From: Gonatopus flavifemur
Lineage: Eukaryota > Arthropoda > Insecta > Hymenoptera > Dryinidae
Direction of reading: 5' to 3'
Assembly: GCA_018340375.1 (NCBI GenBank)
Contig: JAFFJZ010000001.1
Span: 15,890,001-15,954,000 of the forward strand
Length of the DNA: 64,000 nucleotides
The notes below the pieces were generated by a model. That model saw only the letters and a list, made by a program, of their open reading frames with translations. It had not been told where the DNA came from and ran no database searches. A program made the position numbers and the translations under genes. Position 1 is the first letter of the stretch; the number at the start of each line of letters is the position of its first letter. Positions 47,523-59,099 of this stretch are shown one piece after another.

Positions 47523-48813
47523 GCCCTCCGAATTGTGCTACAGACCTCTTTCTCGCCTAAATACCTACTTTTGACACAGCTAGGACGACACCATTTGGCA
47601 CTATTCGGAGAGCCGGCTGTATGAAAATGTTTCTAATAAATCTTACACGAAGGATTTGACTAACATTCCATCGCTGGTGTCTTTACTTATAAGACACGAA
47701 ATCTCATACTCCTCTTCTTAAATGGATAGAATAGTGCAAAGAAGCAATGATTGCACTTATGCTTCTGTTTTGATGTCACTTAAACTTATTTCAAGTTACT
47801 TTAAATCCTCCGTCACAACACTGAAAGAATTTTGTTATAAAAATTACTGTGAAATTTCAGTAATCGAAAGACAAGTAAAAATTCTTCAAAAAATTGGTAT
47901 GCAGCTTGTAAAAAAAAGTGAATTTCTAAACAGTTGATAGTGATATTTTCAACAAGTTTCACAGAATGCACAGTAATATTTTAAAAAATTTCTTAAATTT
48001 CACGGTAATTTTTCAAATAAAATTCTTCCAGTGAATAAATCTCAACCTAAATGATTAATTTCATGTTTTTATTAACGGAATAAAAAATCGAGATAATTAC
48101 AATCTCCTAATAACGAATAAAAAGAAGTTCAGAATATACTTTTTATCGTATTGAAAGATCGAGGTTGTTGATATTTAGAAAAAATGATTGTTTATCGAAA
48201 GAAGAAGAATGAAAATATTAAAAGTCTCATTGTGACAATGTCATTTCTCTAAACCTCTCTAAACTCCATACGAGCATTCTTCAGTGATGCTCTTTTTTCC
48301 TGAATTGACAGTCATTTTTTTGAATACTAATGATCTCAGTGTTCTCGTGTATTGATGAAAAAATGCAGCTAGATATAGAATTCTGTTGTATGATGTAATA
48401 TAGGCTATCGTGCTTATTTTACTTCCTTGCGTATTGAATATATTTTTTATTGTTCCCGAAATCGAAAAAACAACATGAACCTAACAATCACGTGCTATTA
48501 TGAAATAATGCAAAAAAATCTACATAAATCAGACATCATTCCTCGATGACAGTGCAAAACTTGAGCTATCCGTCGTTCATTATTGGTGGCTAATATATCA
48601 TGATCATTACATATGACTATGAAGGCATTCAATTGTCTCTATATGAATAAGCTAATCGGAATACTCGGCGTTATTGACGCTTCATGCAAAGTGAAGATGA
48701 AGCTTGATTTAGGCGTATAGGGTATAGTTTTTTCGAAACCCCTGGTATCGCAATGACAAAAAATGATTGTGAAAATTGTCCCTATTGTCGGACATCAAAT
48801 ATTGAACTAGATT
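47523..48813. other. No gene recognised
   Basis: AT-rich. TTGACAGTCATTTTTTTGAA near 48305-48325 resembles the right arm of the element at 49525-50669 and may be a remnant. Confidence 0.45.
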
Positions 48814-48815
48814 GT

Positions 48816-49435
48816 CCCGACTGGAAATTATCATAGGGTTGACCTGACGAATGGTGAGGACCTAACAAGATCATCCAAAATACGGTATACCCGCTGAAAT
48901 CGTAATCAGGATTAGATCTGGATGTCCCACGTAGGGATAAGCCCATTTAATCCTAATTAGGTTTCCCTCAAATTATTCTAGAAGGTTGAAATAGGTTTTC
49001 CTGGCGGTAATCTCATCAAGACCTTGTTAGGTTGTCCTGAGATTATGAACATATATGTTTATAAAGTATAGTTCAATAAAGTGAATGCAAAAATGTCTTG
49101 ATTTCAGATTCTATACTTTCTAGTGAAATACAGTTTTTCTAAATTAGGAAAATCCTTCTGAACAAATGTCAACTGTGTACCTTTCAAGTTGGATCTTTCC
49201 ATGCCGAATACAACATTTTTTGGTTGTGGATTTCCTGTTCATATCCTAATTTCAATTTATTCTGGAGGTTTTGGTATGGGATTCCGCATCAAGTCCTTAT
49301 TAGTCTTGCCTCATAAGATCCTTATATTAGTAGAGCGTGACATGACTTGTCAGGTCCTGACGAGGTTGCCTTACTAGGACCTGGGCTGGATCAAAGTTGA
49401 CCTGATCTTATCCATGGGGTAAATTTCTAGTCGGG
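48816..49435. mobile_element. Class 2 element, family M, copy 1
   Basis: CCCGACTGGAAATTATCA to GGTAAATTTCTAGTCGGG, with GT at 48814-48815 and 49436-49437. The interior is made of AGGTCCTGATAAGG/GACCTAACAAGG words. Confidence 0.83.
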
Positions 49436-49524
49436 GTATACCAAATGAAATAACTGAATCCTATTCCACGTTGAACATACCTTTGATTTGAGAGATACAG
49501 AGAGTTCACATTTTTGTTTATATA

Positions 49525-50669
49525 CACGGAAAGACCCCCGACTGGAAATTTACCCCATGGACCTGATCAGGTAAACCTTGATCCAGCTCAGGTCCTGATA
49601 AGGCAACCTTATCAGGACCTGACAAGTCATGTCACGCTTCACTATTATAAGGACCTCATCAGGAGAGACTAATCGGGCTTTCATGAGGAATTCCATACAG
49701 AAACCTCCAAAATAACTCGAAATTAGGATATGAACAGGAAATCCAAAGCAAAATCAAAAGATTAAAGAGACATCAAACAGATTGAACATCAGTGAATTGA
49801 TTCGATAAAATTTGGTTTCAATACGTTAGGGATAGATTGAACAAAGTAGTCAACAGTGTTGAGAAGTAGGTAATGTATTTGGAATGAACAGATTGAATTT
49901 AAAAATAGGCACACTCAGCTAGAAACGTGACATTTTGTCTTCTCAGGCCCTGCTTTGGGCCAACTTGGCGCGATCTGGGTCAAGTTAGGGCCTTTGATGG
50001 TCCAATTTGGAGGAAGGGCCATTTTTAGCAAGGCAGTTGAGAATCCTTCGAGATTTACCTTCTAATTTGAGGAAAATGTGTTGAATCAAAGAGTGTACAG
50101 TCTACAATCAAGACTGTACATGTTTTATTCAGTTTATTAAACTATCTTCATGATCTGAGGATGAACTAACGAGGTCCCAATGAGGATACAGCGAGGAAAA
50201 CCCACTTCAGCCTTTTAGGATAATCTGAGGAAATCCTGACTAGGACCAAATGAGCTTATTTATACGTGGGACATCCACACCTAATCCTGATCAGGACTGT
50301 AGCAGGTATGCCTCATTTCGGCTGACCTTGTTAGGTCCTCATCATATGTTGGGTCAACCCGATGACAATTTCCAGTCGGGCCGGGTCTATTAATATTTAG
50401 AAAGAATTTATCAACGTTTATAAAAATGACTGCCAATTTAGGGAAAACGAGAATCGCTGAAAAACATTCGTAGTGAGTCTACCGAAAATTCGTAGTCAAA
50501 ATATTAACAGTTGATAGTTTCATCGGTATTTTTCACAGTGAAACTATCAATTGTTAATACATCAACTACGAATTTTTAGTAGAATCACTACAAATATTTT
50601 TTAGCGATCCTCGTTTTCCCTAAATTGACAGTCATTTTTCCAAATATTAATAGACCCGGTCTTTCCGTG
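49525..50669. mobile_element. Class 1 element, family N, interrupted by M copy 2
   Basis: CACGGAAAGACC to GGTCTTTCCGTG, TA on both sides. The right part is a hairpin of TGACTGCCAATTTAGGG and AACTATCAATTGTTAATA words. The right arm reads AAAGACCGGGTCTATTAATA without a break, showing the target before M inserted. Confidence 0.83.
49537..50380. mobile_element. Class 2 element, family M, copy 2 (inverted to copy 1)
   Basis: CCCGACTGGAAATTTACC to GACAATTTCCAGTCGGG, flanked by CC at 49535-49536 and 50381-50382. Its right 300 bp is the complement of the left part of copy 1. It also holds a GGGCCAACTTGG patch near 49950. Confidence 0.86.
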
Positions 50670-51680
50670 TATGGAAAATATAAAATATCCATAAAATACA
50701 ATATATCTACAATATACAAAAAAGGTTTTCCAGTCATTCTATAAATCAATTTGCATTCAGTAGGAAATCATATGAACTTTCGAGAAGTGTATTCCCTAAA
50801 AAAAGGAAAGCGAGTGCGTTAAAATCCTGCTTCAAGGGCTGTGAAAAGGAGCTGGACTTGATTTTTTCAAAGAATCAAAACTTTAAGAACTTGGATCTTT
50901 ATTTTATGAGTGACTTTGACGCAATTTTGTCGGTCCCACTGCAAATCCCAGTGTTTTATTTCAATTTATTTAAAGTGTTTAATTCGGATGGTCACTTTTT
51001 GGACACTTAAAAGTGAGTGAATATGTCGATAATTCAGATGAAATGTTTTCAAATGAAATGTTCTAAGCATTTTCTGGGTACATTCACACATTTTAAAGTA
51101 TTTAAAAAATGACTACAGAATTTAAACCCTCTGACTGTATTAAAATAACACTTGAATTTACAATACCCAGATAGCCACGCTTGTACTCCACATAACTACA
51201 AGGTGTGGTGAACATAATATGAACACAAGCATGCATGATTTTCTACAAATCTCGTTGTACAATTGAAGCGCATATGTGTTACATAAAATTCTGAACTTCT
51301 TAATCTGAGTGCAACTCAACCGTAAGTTGTTCAAAAATCAGGATTCATCACAGTTTGAAAATTAGCCAGACTTTAGTTGGGGTAAATAAAAAATTTATTC
51401 AATGGGAATATAAAATTTAGTTGTGACACATAAAATTTAACTGGCCCCACTGAATGTTTATTTCCAGGGACTAAATTTCTTAGCTGTCGAATATTTGCAT
51501 AGACCCTTTTTCTCAGTGTCAATTTCTCTCCGTGCATAGATGTCTGTCGCAGTCCCACGTACTTGGGAGTGAAATTATTTGAATTGAGAACTGGTCTTAC
51601 TCTTTGGATCTAATTGTATCGTCGAACCTACAAAATACGAAGACGATTTGTCGAGTTACAGTCACGTCATCATCATATTC
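50670..51680. other. No gene recognised
   Basis: A CCCAGATAGCCACGCTTG start at 51166 looks like a class 2 left end, but no partner was found. Confidence 0.4.
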
Positions 51681-51896
51681 AATAATGCTGAAGTTTGAAT
51701 GGTTTATTGAAACGAATTCGTGAACTAAAAACGAAATCCTCGGCTGTTAAACACCAAAAATCTCGCAGTACATTTTTGAAGGATGTTTCTAGTTTCGAGG
51801 AATTAATTGGAGAAAATAATCATCGATAATTTCTCAAATTCGTTGAGTTTGACTTTCCGTTCCGTTTCAATAAAGGTTTCAAACTTCAAGAATATT
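51681..51896. mobile_element. Family BB, copy 2 (uninterrupted)
   Basis: TGCTGAAGTTTGAATGGTTT pairs with TTTCAAACTTCAAGAATA. ATATTCA is repeated at both flanks (7 bp clear). It provides the intact reference for 59044-61590. Confidence 0.7.
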
Positions 51897-52922
51897 ATAT
51901 TCACGATTTATCAATCAACACTATGGACATCCTATCTCAATGAGATCAACTCGACCTCGTGGCAATCTCGGCTCATTTATTTACCTAGTTGAAGTTATTG
52001 AATATTATTTCGAAGTCTATGACGTTAGATGTCAATTAGTTGCATTGGAGTTTGATTAAAACGAACACAAATTCTCTGTGAAACTCTTTAGGATCTAAAT
52101 ATTCGTTTCACTGTCACTAATTTGCATATTTATAGTGGTTCATAGGATGTTCGAACATACCGGTGTTATTTGAGAACTGTGTTCCGTGTCAAGTAATGAA
52201 ATTCTAGATAAAATTCCGCAAAAATTGAATAATTCATGTGGTGATGTATAAAGTGACAAACCATCTTATCCAATCTTTTATAGAATTTTATGAACACAGA
52301 GAAAGTTTTGTGATATGTACTTTTCGGACATATATGACAGTGATATCATATTGTCGTAGTAATTAAATATATTAAAACATGTGAAATTGTTGGATGTAGT
52401 GTATGAAAAACTATTTTTAACATATCAGTATATCATTAAGCTTTTTCAATCTATAGAAATTGGTGAGATAATTTGTATACATTTTTGTTTCCATATATGA
52501 ACATTTATCTTACTGTTGGAAAATATGACGAGGAACAATATTTCTACATCCTCAATTTTTCCACTAATCGTGTTTTGTCTACAAGAATTATTTATTTCCC
52601 ATGTATTCATGAAATACTTTTGATTCGTTACAAATTTATCTAGGGTAGACCAAGGCGAATCGGATGACTTTTTTTTCAATTAATAAAAATGATCAGAAGG
52701 AGAGTTTTTTCAGTGGGGCTGTGGATAACTTCTAATTGTATACATTTTTGACTTAAGATTTATGTGAAAAAAGAATATTCAAATACACGGTTCTTTGTTT
52801 TACAACGAAATAAACATAAAATGGCAAATATCCGATTTGCCCCAAAATCGGGGGCGGAGAGGATCATTAATAAAAATGAAACGTATATTGATGCAAAACG
52901 AATTTACACTGTGGAACTTTTT

Positions 52923-53099
52923 TTATTTCACGCGCTCGCGGCAAATTAACGGTTCAGTGTGACTTTTCTTGCCAGCGCATTTTTCACAAGAGCATTCTTT
53001 ACATCCACTGCCCTGAATCCAGTCTTCGTTGGGTGGTTGTACGGATTTTTCAGAGCAAAATATACCAGTACCAGTCTGTTGATGCACAATCGTTGCCTC
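52923..53099 (-). pseudogene. Cysteine-rich finger remnant, perhaps of a pogo/Tigger-type transposase
   Basis: A 58-codon minus-strand frame ends in TAA at 52923. It contains NEDWIQGSGCKECSCEKCAG and a last Cys in PLICRER (Cys at residues 15, 33, 36, 38, 41 and 53). The pattern recalls the PHD-like finger (DWIxCxxCxxWxHxxC...C) at the C-terminus of pogo/Tigger or jerky-related transposases, with key positions altered. A TGA precedes the frame and the rest of the protein is not readable. The assignment rests on motif memory, not alignment. Confidence 0.4.
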
Positions 53100-53358
53100 T
53101 CAGTCTGATATGACTAAAAAAAACTCAGAATCCCAATCGTGATCCAGTCACTCCATATACTATTTGGGAGAAAACATTCATCTGCTCATGAAGGACGTGA
53201 TAATATTGTCTGAATAATTTAGTTATCTGATTCAGTACATCACGAACTATACATATGAATCGGATTGGCATGATTTTCAACGTATCTTGGCAATGAAAAT
53301 TTCAAGAATCGCGATAGCGTTTTTACATCAGCGATAAAATTCTCCTCTATGGATACGA

Positions 53359-53456
53359 TCCCCAAGAGAACGCAAACCTTCAGGTGAACCATTGAACGTT
53401 CGCGAACCTCCAGGAACATTCAATAAACGTTCCTGAAGGTTTGTGTTCTCTTGGGG
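53359..53456. mobile_element. Class 2 element with GAACGTTC words (98 bp)
   Basis: CCCCAAGAGAACGCAAACC to GGTTTGTGTTCTCTTGGGG, AT at 53357-53358 and 53457-53458. Related by words and ends to 14260-14744. Confidence 0.8.
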
Positions 53457-53458
53457 AT

Positions 53459-54187
53459 GCTACAACTTATATCATTGTTGTTCGTGAGATTTTGTAAGCA
53501 CTTACACGTTAAAAAAGTGTAATTGATACTAAAAATGATCGGCAACAGCGAATTTGCTCATTTTGATCCGATTCGCCTCGGTCTACCCTAGACAAAAGTT
53601 GTAACAAAAACTTATCCTTCCCTGTGAAATATTTGGTATATTTTAAATTATCGAAAGGCGTGTTGAGCACGTACGTTTCCAGAGGAGAAGAGATGCAGCC
53701 CACCTCTTGAAATTTTAGCAACCAAAGTTTCTTCAATTCATGCAAGTTCCATGCATTATAGTTATGACAATTTATAGCTGGTTAAATGATAGTTTTGAAC
53801 ATAACTATAGTATTTCAGCGATAAATAATGATCAATAAAACGGCTTGAAATATATCGTACTTCCGGATATGACATGCAACATAACATGTAATTTGATACA
53901 TGATAACTCAATTATCAATCCACCTCACTAATATTAACTAATTCATCTTTGAACTGATTCATCCGTTTATTCCATTGCTTCCCTCTTATACAAACGAGAA
54001 ATGCACCCTATAAGATTGTTATAGTTCTGAACCAAAATCAAAGACAATAAATATAATGGTAATATGGATTGCTTTATTGGATTATTTGTATGGACACGAC
54101 CTTGTTTTTTTTTGCACATTGTACGGGTAAGAATGCGACAAATTTTTTGTACTTCCCTGAATTCTGGATGTGAAGTTGTCCTAACAA
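53459..54187. other. No gene recognised
   Basis: AT-rich apart from the right half of the inverted repeat ending near 53635. Frames are unsupported. Confidence 0.45.
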
Positions 54188-54189
54188 TA

Positions 54190-55663
54190 CACGGAAAAAA
54201 TAAGTGGTCCAAATTTTCGTTGACTAGTATGCCAATTTTGGACGGAGCACAAGTTTGGAAAGAATTCTTATACTGGATTTCAATAATTCATTAATTGTGT
54301 TCAATATTCGAACAATGGGATCCACTTTTTATTTCCATTATCGAAATGATGAAAAAAGTCAACGAATTCCCTGGTAAAAGAATTTCTCTGAATCTCTCTG
54401 AAAATTTCACGTTTCAGAGAAATTCAGAGCAATTCAGCGTGGTTCAGAGGATTTCAGAGACTAGTGGATTGAGAGAACTTGTGCTCTGAATTTTTCAGAG
54501 GAACTCAGAGAAAGGCAGGGAAATTCAGGGGAATTCAGAGAGGAATGAATTCAGTGAAATTCTTGGTCCTGCATTTCAGAGGCGTTCGAGGAGTGTCAGA
54601 CGCTTCCAGAGATAGATGGATTCAGAAAGATTATGCGTAGAACTTTTCAGAAATATTCAGAGGAATTTAGAGAGATTCAGAGTAATTCAGAGAGATTCAA
54701 AAGAATTCAGAGGGATTCAGAGGAATTCAGAGAGGAATTAATTCAGCTCAATTTTTGGTTCAGGATTCCAGAGGTATTCAGGGAGTGTCAGAGACTCACA
54801 GAGACAGGTGAATTAGGAAGAATTGTGTGTGGGATTTTTCAGAAAGATTCAGAGAGATTCAGCGGAATTCAGAGAGACGCGGGGGAAGTCTGGGAAATTT
54901 AGAGAGGAATAAATTCACTAAAATCTTGGTCCTGCATTTTAGAGGCTTTCTGGAAGTTTGAGAGACTTCCAGAAACAGGTACATTAAGAAAAATTGTGCG
55001 TGGAACTTGTTAGAAATATTCAGATGAATTTAGAAAGATTCAGAGAGATTCACAGGAATTCGGAGAAATTCAGAGGAATTCAGAGGAAGCTTTGAAATCT
55101 GAAAACATTAAATTCCGGAATATTTAGAGGAATTCAGAGAGATTCAGAGAAGTTCAGAGAAATTCAGAGGAATTCAGAAGGAGCTTTGAAATCTGAATAC
55201 ATTAGATTCAGGGAGATTTAGAGAAATTCAGAGAGATTCAGAGAAGTTCAGAGGAATTCAGAGGAATTCAAAAGAAGCTTTGAAATCTGAATACATTAGA
55301 TTCAGGGAGATTTAGAGAAATTCAGAGATATTCAGGTAAATTCAGAGGGAGCTTTGAAATTTAAATATATAAAATTCTGAGGGATTCAGTGATATGCGGA
55401 GAGATTCAGAGAAAGTTGAAGAATTCAGAACGTATCACTATCGGAAAAGTCTCTAACTCCCTCTGAATTACTCTGAATCTCTCTGAAATTTGTCCCAAAA
55501 TATAAAGAGATTCAGAGAAATTCAGAGAGATTTCAGAAAGATTCAAAGAGATTTTTTTCACCAGGGTTATTGAAATCCAGTGTATGAATTCTTCTGCAAA
55601 TTGTGCTCCGTCCAGAAGTGATATACTATTCAACGAAAATTTGGATCACTGTTTTTTTCCGTG
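54190..55663. mobile_element. Class 1 element, arms of about 105 bp, carrying Q copy 1
   Basis: CACGGAAAAAATAAGTGGTC to AGTGTTTTTTT-type right end ending CCGTG, TA on both sides (54188-54189, 55664-55665). Arms share CCAAATTTTCGTTGA, GGACGGAGCACAA and CTGGATTTCAATAA. Confidence 0.8.
54369..55566. mobile_element. Class 2 element, family Q, copy 1 (CAGAGAGATT satellite inside)
   Basis: CCCTGGTAAAAGAATTTC to GAGATTTTTTTCACCAGGG, TT on both sides (54367-54368, 55567-55568). The body is about 1.1 kb of degenerate 10-11 bp ATTCAGAGAG/ATTCAGAGGA units. Frames read as Arg/Glu/Phe/Gln repeats and are by-products. Confidence 0.85.
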
Positions 55664-55665
55664 TA

Positions 55666-56699
55666 CAGGAAAAAAAGTTGTCTCAATTTCACACCCATTG
55701 TTTCATATACAACGAAAAAAATACTGTTCTTGTCCCTAATAAATTTGCTTTGAATCAAGAAAATATTGTTTCGATCCAAATTCAGGTTTCAAATTTCTCT
55801 TCAACTGAAACAATATTCTCTCAATTCAAAGCAAGTTTATTTGAAACAAGAAAAATATCATTTTCCTTGTAGTATATGAGGCAATGGGTGTGGAATCAAG
55901 GGAACATTTTTTTGTGAAATAGGAATATTCAGGTAAGTTCATGGTAAATTGACAACTTGGGAAGCTCAAGGGAAATCGAGAACTTTACTGTATTGGTGTA
56001 ATATTTCAATTCATGTGCATCCACGAGAAAAACACAGTATGGATGATTCAGTGAGGATTACGAAAATCAGTTGGATCAGTAATAGTTGAGGAAAACCTCA
56101 ATTATGAATATTCAACTGATTAATAGTTACAGTGTTTCATCGTGAACGTAATCATGACAAGTAGTCATTTTCACGATAAAAACTATCATACGGACTATGG
56201 AAGAATTAGATTCATTCTCAATCATAGTTCAGTCTTTGTCCAGCTACTTCAATAGTAATTATGACTACTTTTATTTTTTCAAGTGTTGTATATATACCTA
56301 TATACAGCATATATGGTAGCTTACATCGAGATTTGATCATTCAATAATCAAATTGATTCACTGAATTCATCGAGCATCCATCAATTAAATGTATGTGACG
56401 TGTGTGACAAATTTTCCTGTACATAACAAAAATACATAATTCGCAATATTAGCATAGGTATTGATAAAGTTTGAACCGTTTATTCGAATAATTTAATATT
56501 GAATATAAAAACAAAGTATTTGTATCGCAATTATTTACATTTTTTTTCAACGCTTGAATTTTATTTCAAAATACAAGTAATGAACTTATCAAGATCAATT
56601 TTATAATGAATATGCTGAGGTTCAGTTGTAATTTCTTTTTAACAAACGAGTCGAGCTTCACCAATATTTATAGGTAATCAATTCTGTAAATAGGCTCGT
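55666..56699. other. No gene; one hairpin
   Basis: CACACCCATTGTTTCATATA near 55690 pairs imperfectly with TATATGAGGCAATGGGTGTG near 55893, with TTGAATC/GATCCAA words between. Ends not fixed. The rest is AT-rich. Confidence 0.45.
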
Positions 56700-56701
56700 C
56701 A

Positions 56702-56926
56702 CACGGAAAAAATAATTTAGCTGCAGCAACTAAGTAGCTAGCACGGACACGGACAGCCATTAAATTAGCTCCTGCAGCTAAATTTTAGCTGTTACCGCAA
56801 GTAGATTAACTACAAATGCAAATTTTTTTGCTATAACAGCTAAAATTCAGCTACAGGAGCTAATTTAATGGCTGTCCGTGTCCGTGCTAGCTACTTAGCT
56901 GCTGCAGCTAAATTATTTTTTCCGTG
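56702..56926. mobile_element. Class 1 foldback with AGCTGCAGC words (225 bp)
   Basis: CACGGAAAAAATAATTTAGC to AAATTATTTTTTCCGTG, CA on both sides. Arms of about 95 bp are nearly identical (TAGCTAGCACGGACACGGAC). It is one of the two cleanest hairpins in the window. Confidence 0.88.
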
Positions 56927-56928
56927 CA

Positions 56929-58452
56929 GAAACGATGGATCTTGAAGGACAGTATCTATCCTTTTTTATACAAGAAAATTATCGATTCTTCACCAATTTT
57001 TATAGAATAAAAATAAAAATCTGATATATTTTATATATAAAAGAAGAACACTCACTATTCTCTAAGGCCTATTCCCAATACGGATGAGTGGTATGTACAG
57101 TATCGATCCATGCATTTGAAAACATATCGAGTTTTAATCGATGGTATGTGAAAATTCATGTAGATTCTATATTTTTACTGTAGACAAGTATCTATAGGAT
57201 CATCTATTTTTCATGGTTAGTCCCCTGCGTGAAATTTTTCGAAATTATATTAAATGCTGACAATTTCCTTCTTATAGAGTATTTAATTAAGGGGTGTAGC
57301 CACTGTAGAAGGCTCAAAATGATGATTTTTCTCTATAAGGAAATTATTTACTTAAATAAGTGCCCAGCCAGCACAAAAGATCAATTTGAATTCATAAAGC
57401 CTTCTCAAAGATTTCTTGAATAGTTCCCGTTATGCGACCAATGATGAATTCAATAAGGATTGAAGTTTCAATCGAATTTTATAGATTTCAAATTCAATGT
57501 ACTGGAATAGAGGAAAATTTGTTCAATCTTTTGAAACAATTTCTGTATTCAATTCTGTAATTTCAATTTGTCGAAATATTCGTATACGGGGCATTCCATG
57601 CCAAATCTGCAGCGATTTCCCTCCACATCTTCGATGTTTTTCAAATTTTCAGGGTCGATAGAGGAACCCAAATGATGAAGTTCCACCAAATTTTAGCCCC
57701 TTCTGAGCATTTTTGCAAAGTTGACAGGATGAACAAAAGAAATGTTTTTTCGTTTCATTTTGGAATATTTCAAGAATCGAATGATGAAAAATTCATACAT
57801 ATGTATTGCTAGTGACTCTTTTCAGATAAATTTTTTTGAAAAAGAACAACTACAAATTTAATAACAAGTACATTTTTTTTATAAACAAATCGAATTTTTT
57901 AAAAAACGTCCCGTTTAAAAAATTTGAAAAAATTCATAGTGATAGCCTCAAGTTTCACGGCAATTTTGGTTTTTTTTAAATCTGGGGGACTCAAAAATTG
58001 TGGAAGTTATGAATATTTTTGTGGAGTGATGCGCGTGAAATCGCTCCCTGATCGATACCGTGAATAGCGCCTTCCAGTTTCAACGCAAAAAACCATCGAG
58101 GAAACTTCTGATTCCGGAAAACTCCAAACGACAAAGTTTTTCCACTATGTTCGAAGATGGTTTCCTGGAATTCCCAGATTTTTTACTCCAATTTTGAATA
58201 AGGTACGGACGATTTTCTATCACCGGGATCAAAATCATCGATACGCCGCGCTGATGGAAAATCGTGAAATCTAATTCATAGAGTTCAAATGTAGACTGTA
58301 TCAAAATTATACAAAATATTCTCTTTTTCTGGAAATGAATTCTTATACAATGAATACAAAATCTATGAACATCATCTATGGTCACACAACATTCTAAATA
58401 AAACTTAGAAAATTGTTTTTCTAGATAAAATTATATATGAATTATATATGAC
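56929..58452. other. No gene recognised
   Basis: Frames 57229-57423 and minus 58080-58385 are open but have no domain or splice support. Confidence 0.4.
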
Positions 58453-58596
58453 CAGGGACTGGAATGTTATTCACTTACGTTACTTATTATATATAAAATC
58501 TATATAATATATATAATTTGTGTACAATATATATATATATATTATATACATTCTATATATAATGAGTAACGTAAGTGAATAACGTTCCAGTCCCTG
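58453..58596. mobile_element. hAT-like MITE with a perfect 8-bp duplication (144 bp)
   Basis: CAGGGACTGGAATGTTATTC pairs with GAATAACGTTCCAGTCCCTG. Flanked by identical TATATGAC at 58445-58452 and 58597-58604. The centre is AT-rich with TA runs. Confidence 0.87.
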
Positions 58597-58604
58597 TATA
58601 TGAC

Positions 58605-59043
58605 CCTTTGATTATGCGTTATTTTTATATAATTGTATAAAAATTCAGTTGAGGAGATAATGTTCGAACTCCCTGTGTTTTCCTCTCATGTGAGAATATC
58701 AAACCGCCTCAGTCGTGACATCTGTTGAAATACTTATACACTTCATTCATAGAATTCTTGAGACTTAACAACTTTATCAACGTAGGTAGAGTCATTGCAC
58801 AAACCAGTTTCACATTGAGATAATTTATGAGTTGAATGAGATTATGTCTGAGGATAAACGATACTTCAGAGGGTAGCAACTTTTCTGTAATGAGAATATG
58901 TAGTTTATATGAATTTTGTTTCATAAAATATGAGTTCGAATTTAATAAAATACTGTGTACACAAATGTCGGTATAGTAGATATTTAGAATGGAGAATATC
59001 GATATTACTGATAGTTTCGTATGAAATATGCATACAATTTTTA
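58605..59043. other. No gene recognised
   Basis: AT-rich; minus frame 58709-58924 unsupported. Confidence 0.45.
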
Positions 59044-59099
59044 CATGTTCGAAGTTTGAATCGTTTATTGAAACGAATTAGTGATTAAATAACGAGATA

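Larger units (their letters stand above)
52600..53635. repeat. Inverted repeat bracketing a transposase-like fragment
   Basis: CTAGGGTAGACCAAGGCGAA at 52641-52660 is mirrored by TTCGCCTCGGTCTACCCTAG at 53569-53588. Similarity continues outward about 25 bp (GTTACAA). They may be the terminal repeats of a decayed element carrying the zinc-finger remnant at 52923-53099. Confidence 0.5.

Noticed and set aside
49525..50669. M and N as a single element with TACACGG ends
   Set aside because: M copy 1 occurs alone with the same CCCGACTGG ends and a different (GT) duplication.
52923..53099. UHRF1-type or other chromatin PHD finger
   Set aside because: The Cys spacing superficially fits, but there is no second half of a PHD finger, a stop precedes the frame, and the inverted-repeat context favours a transposon remnant.
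54633..54902. 89-codon frame of Arg/Glu/Phe/Gln repeats, with matching frames at 59482-60458
   Set aside because: It is the translation of the CAGAGAGATT satellite inside the Q elements.
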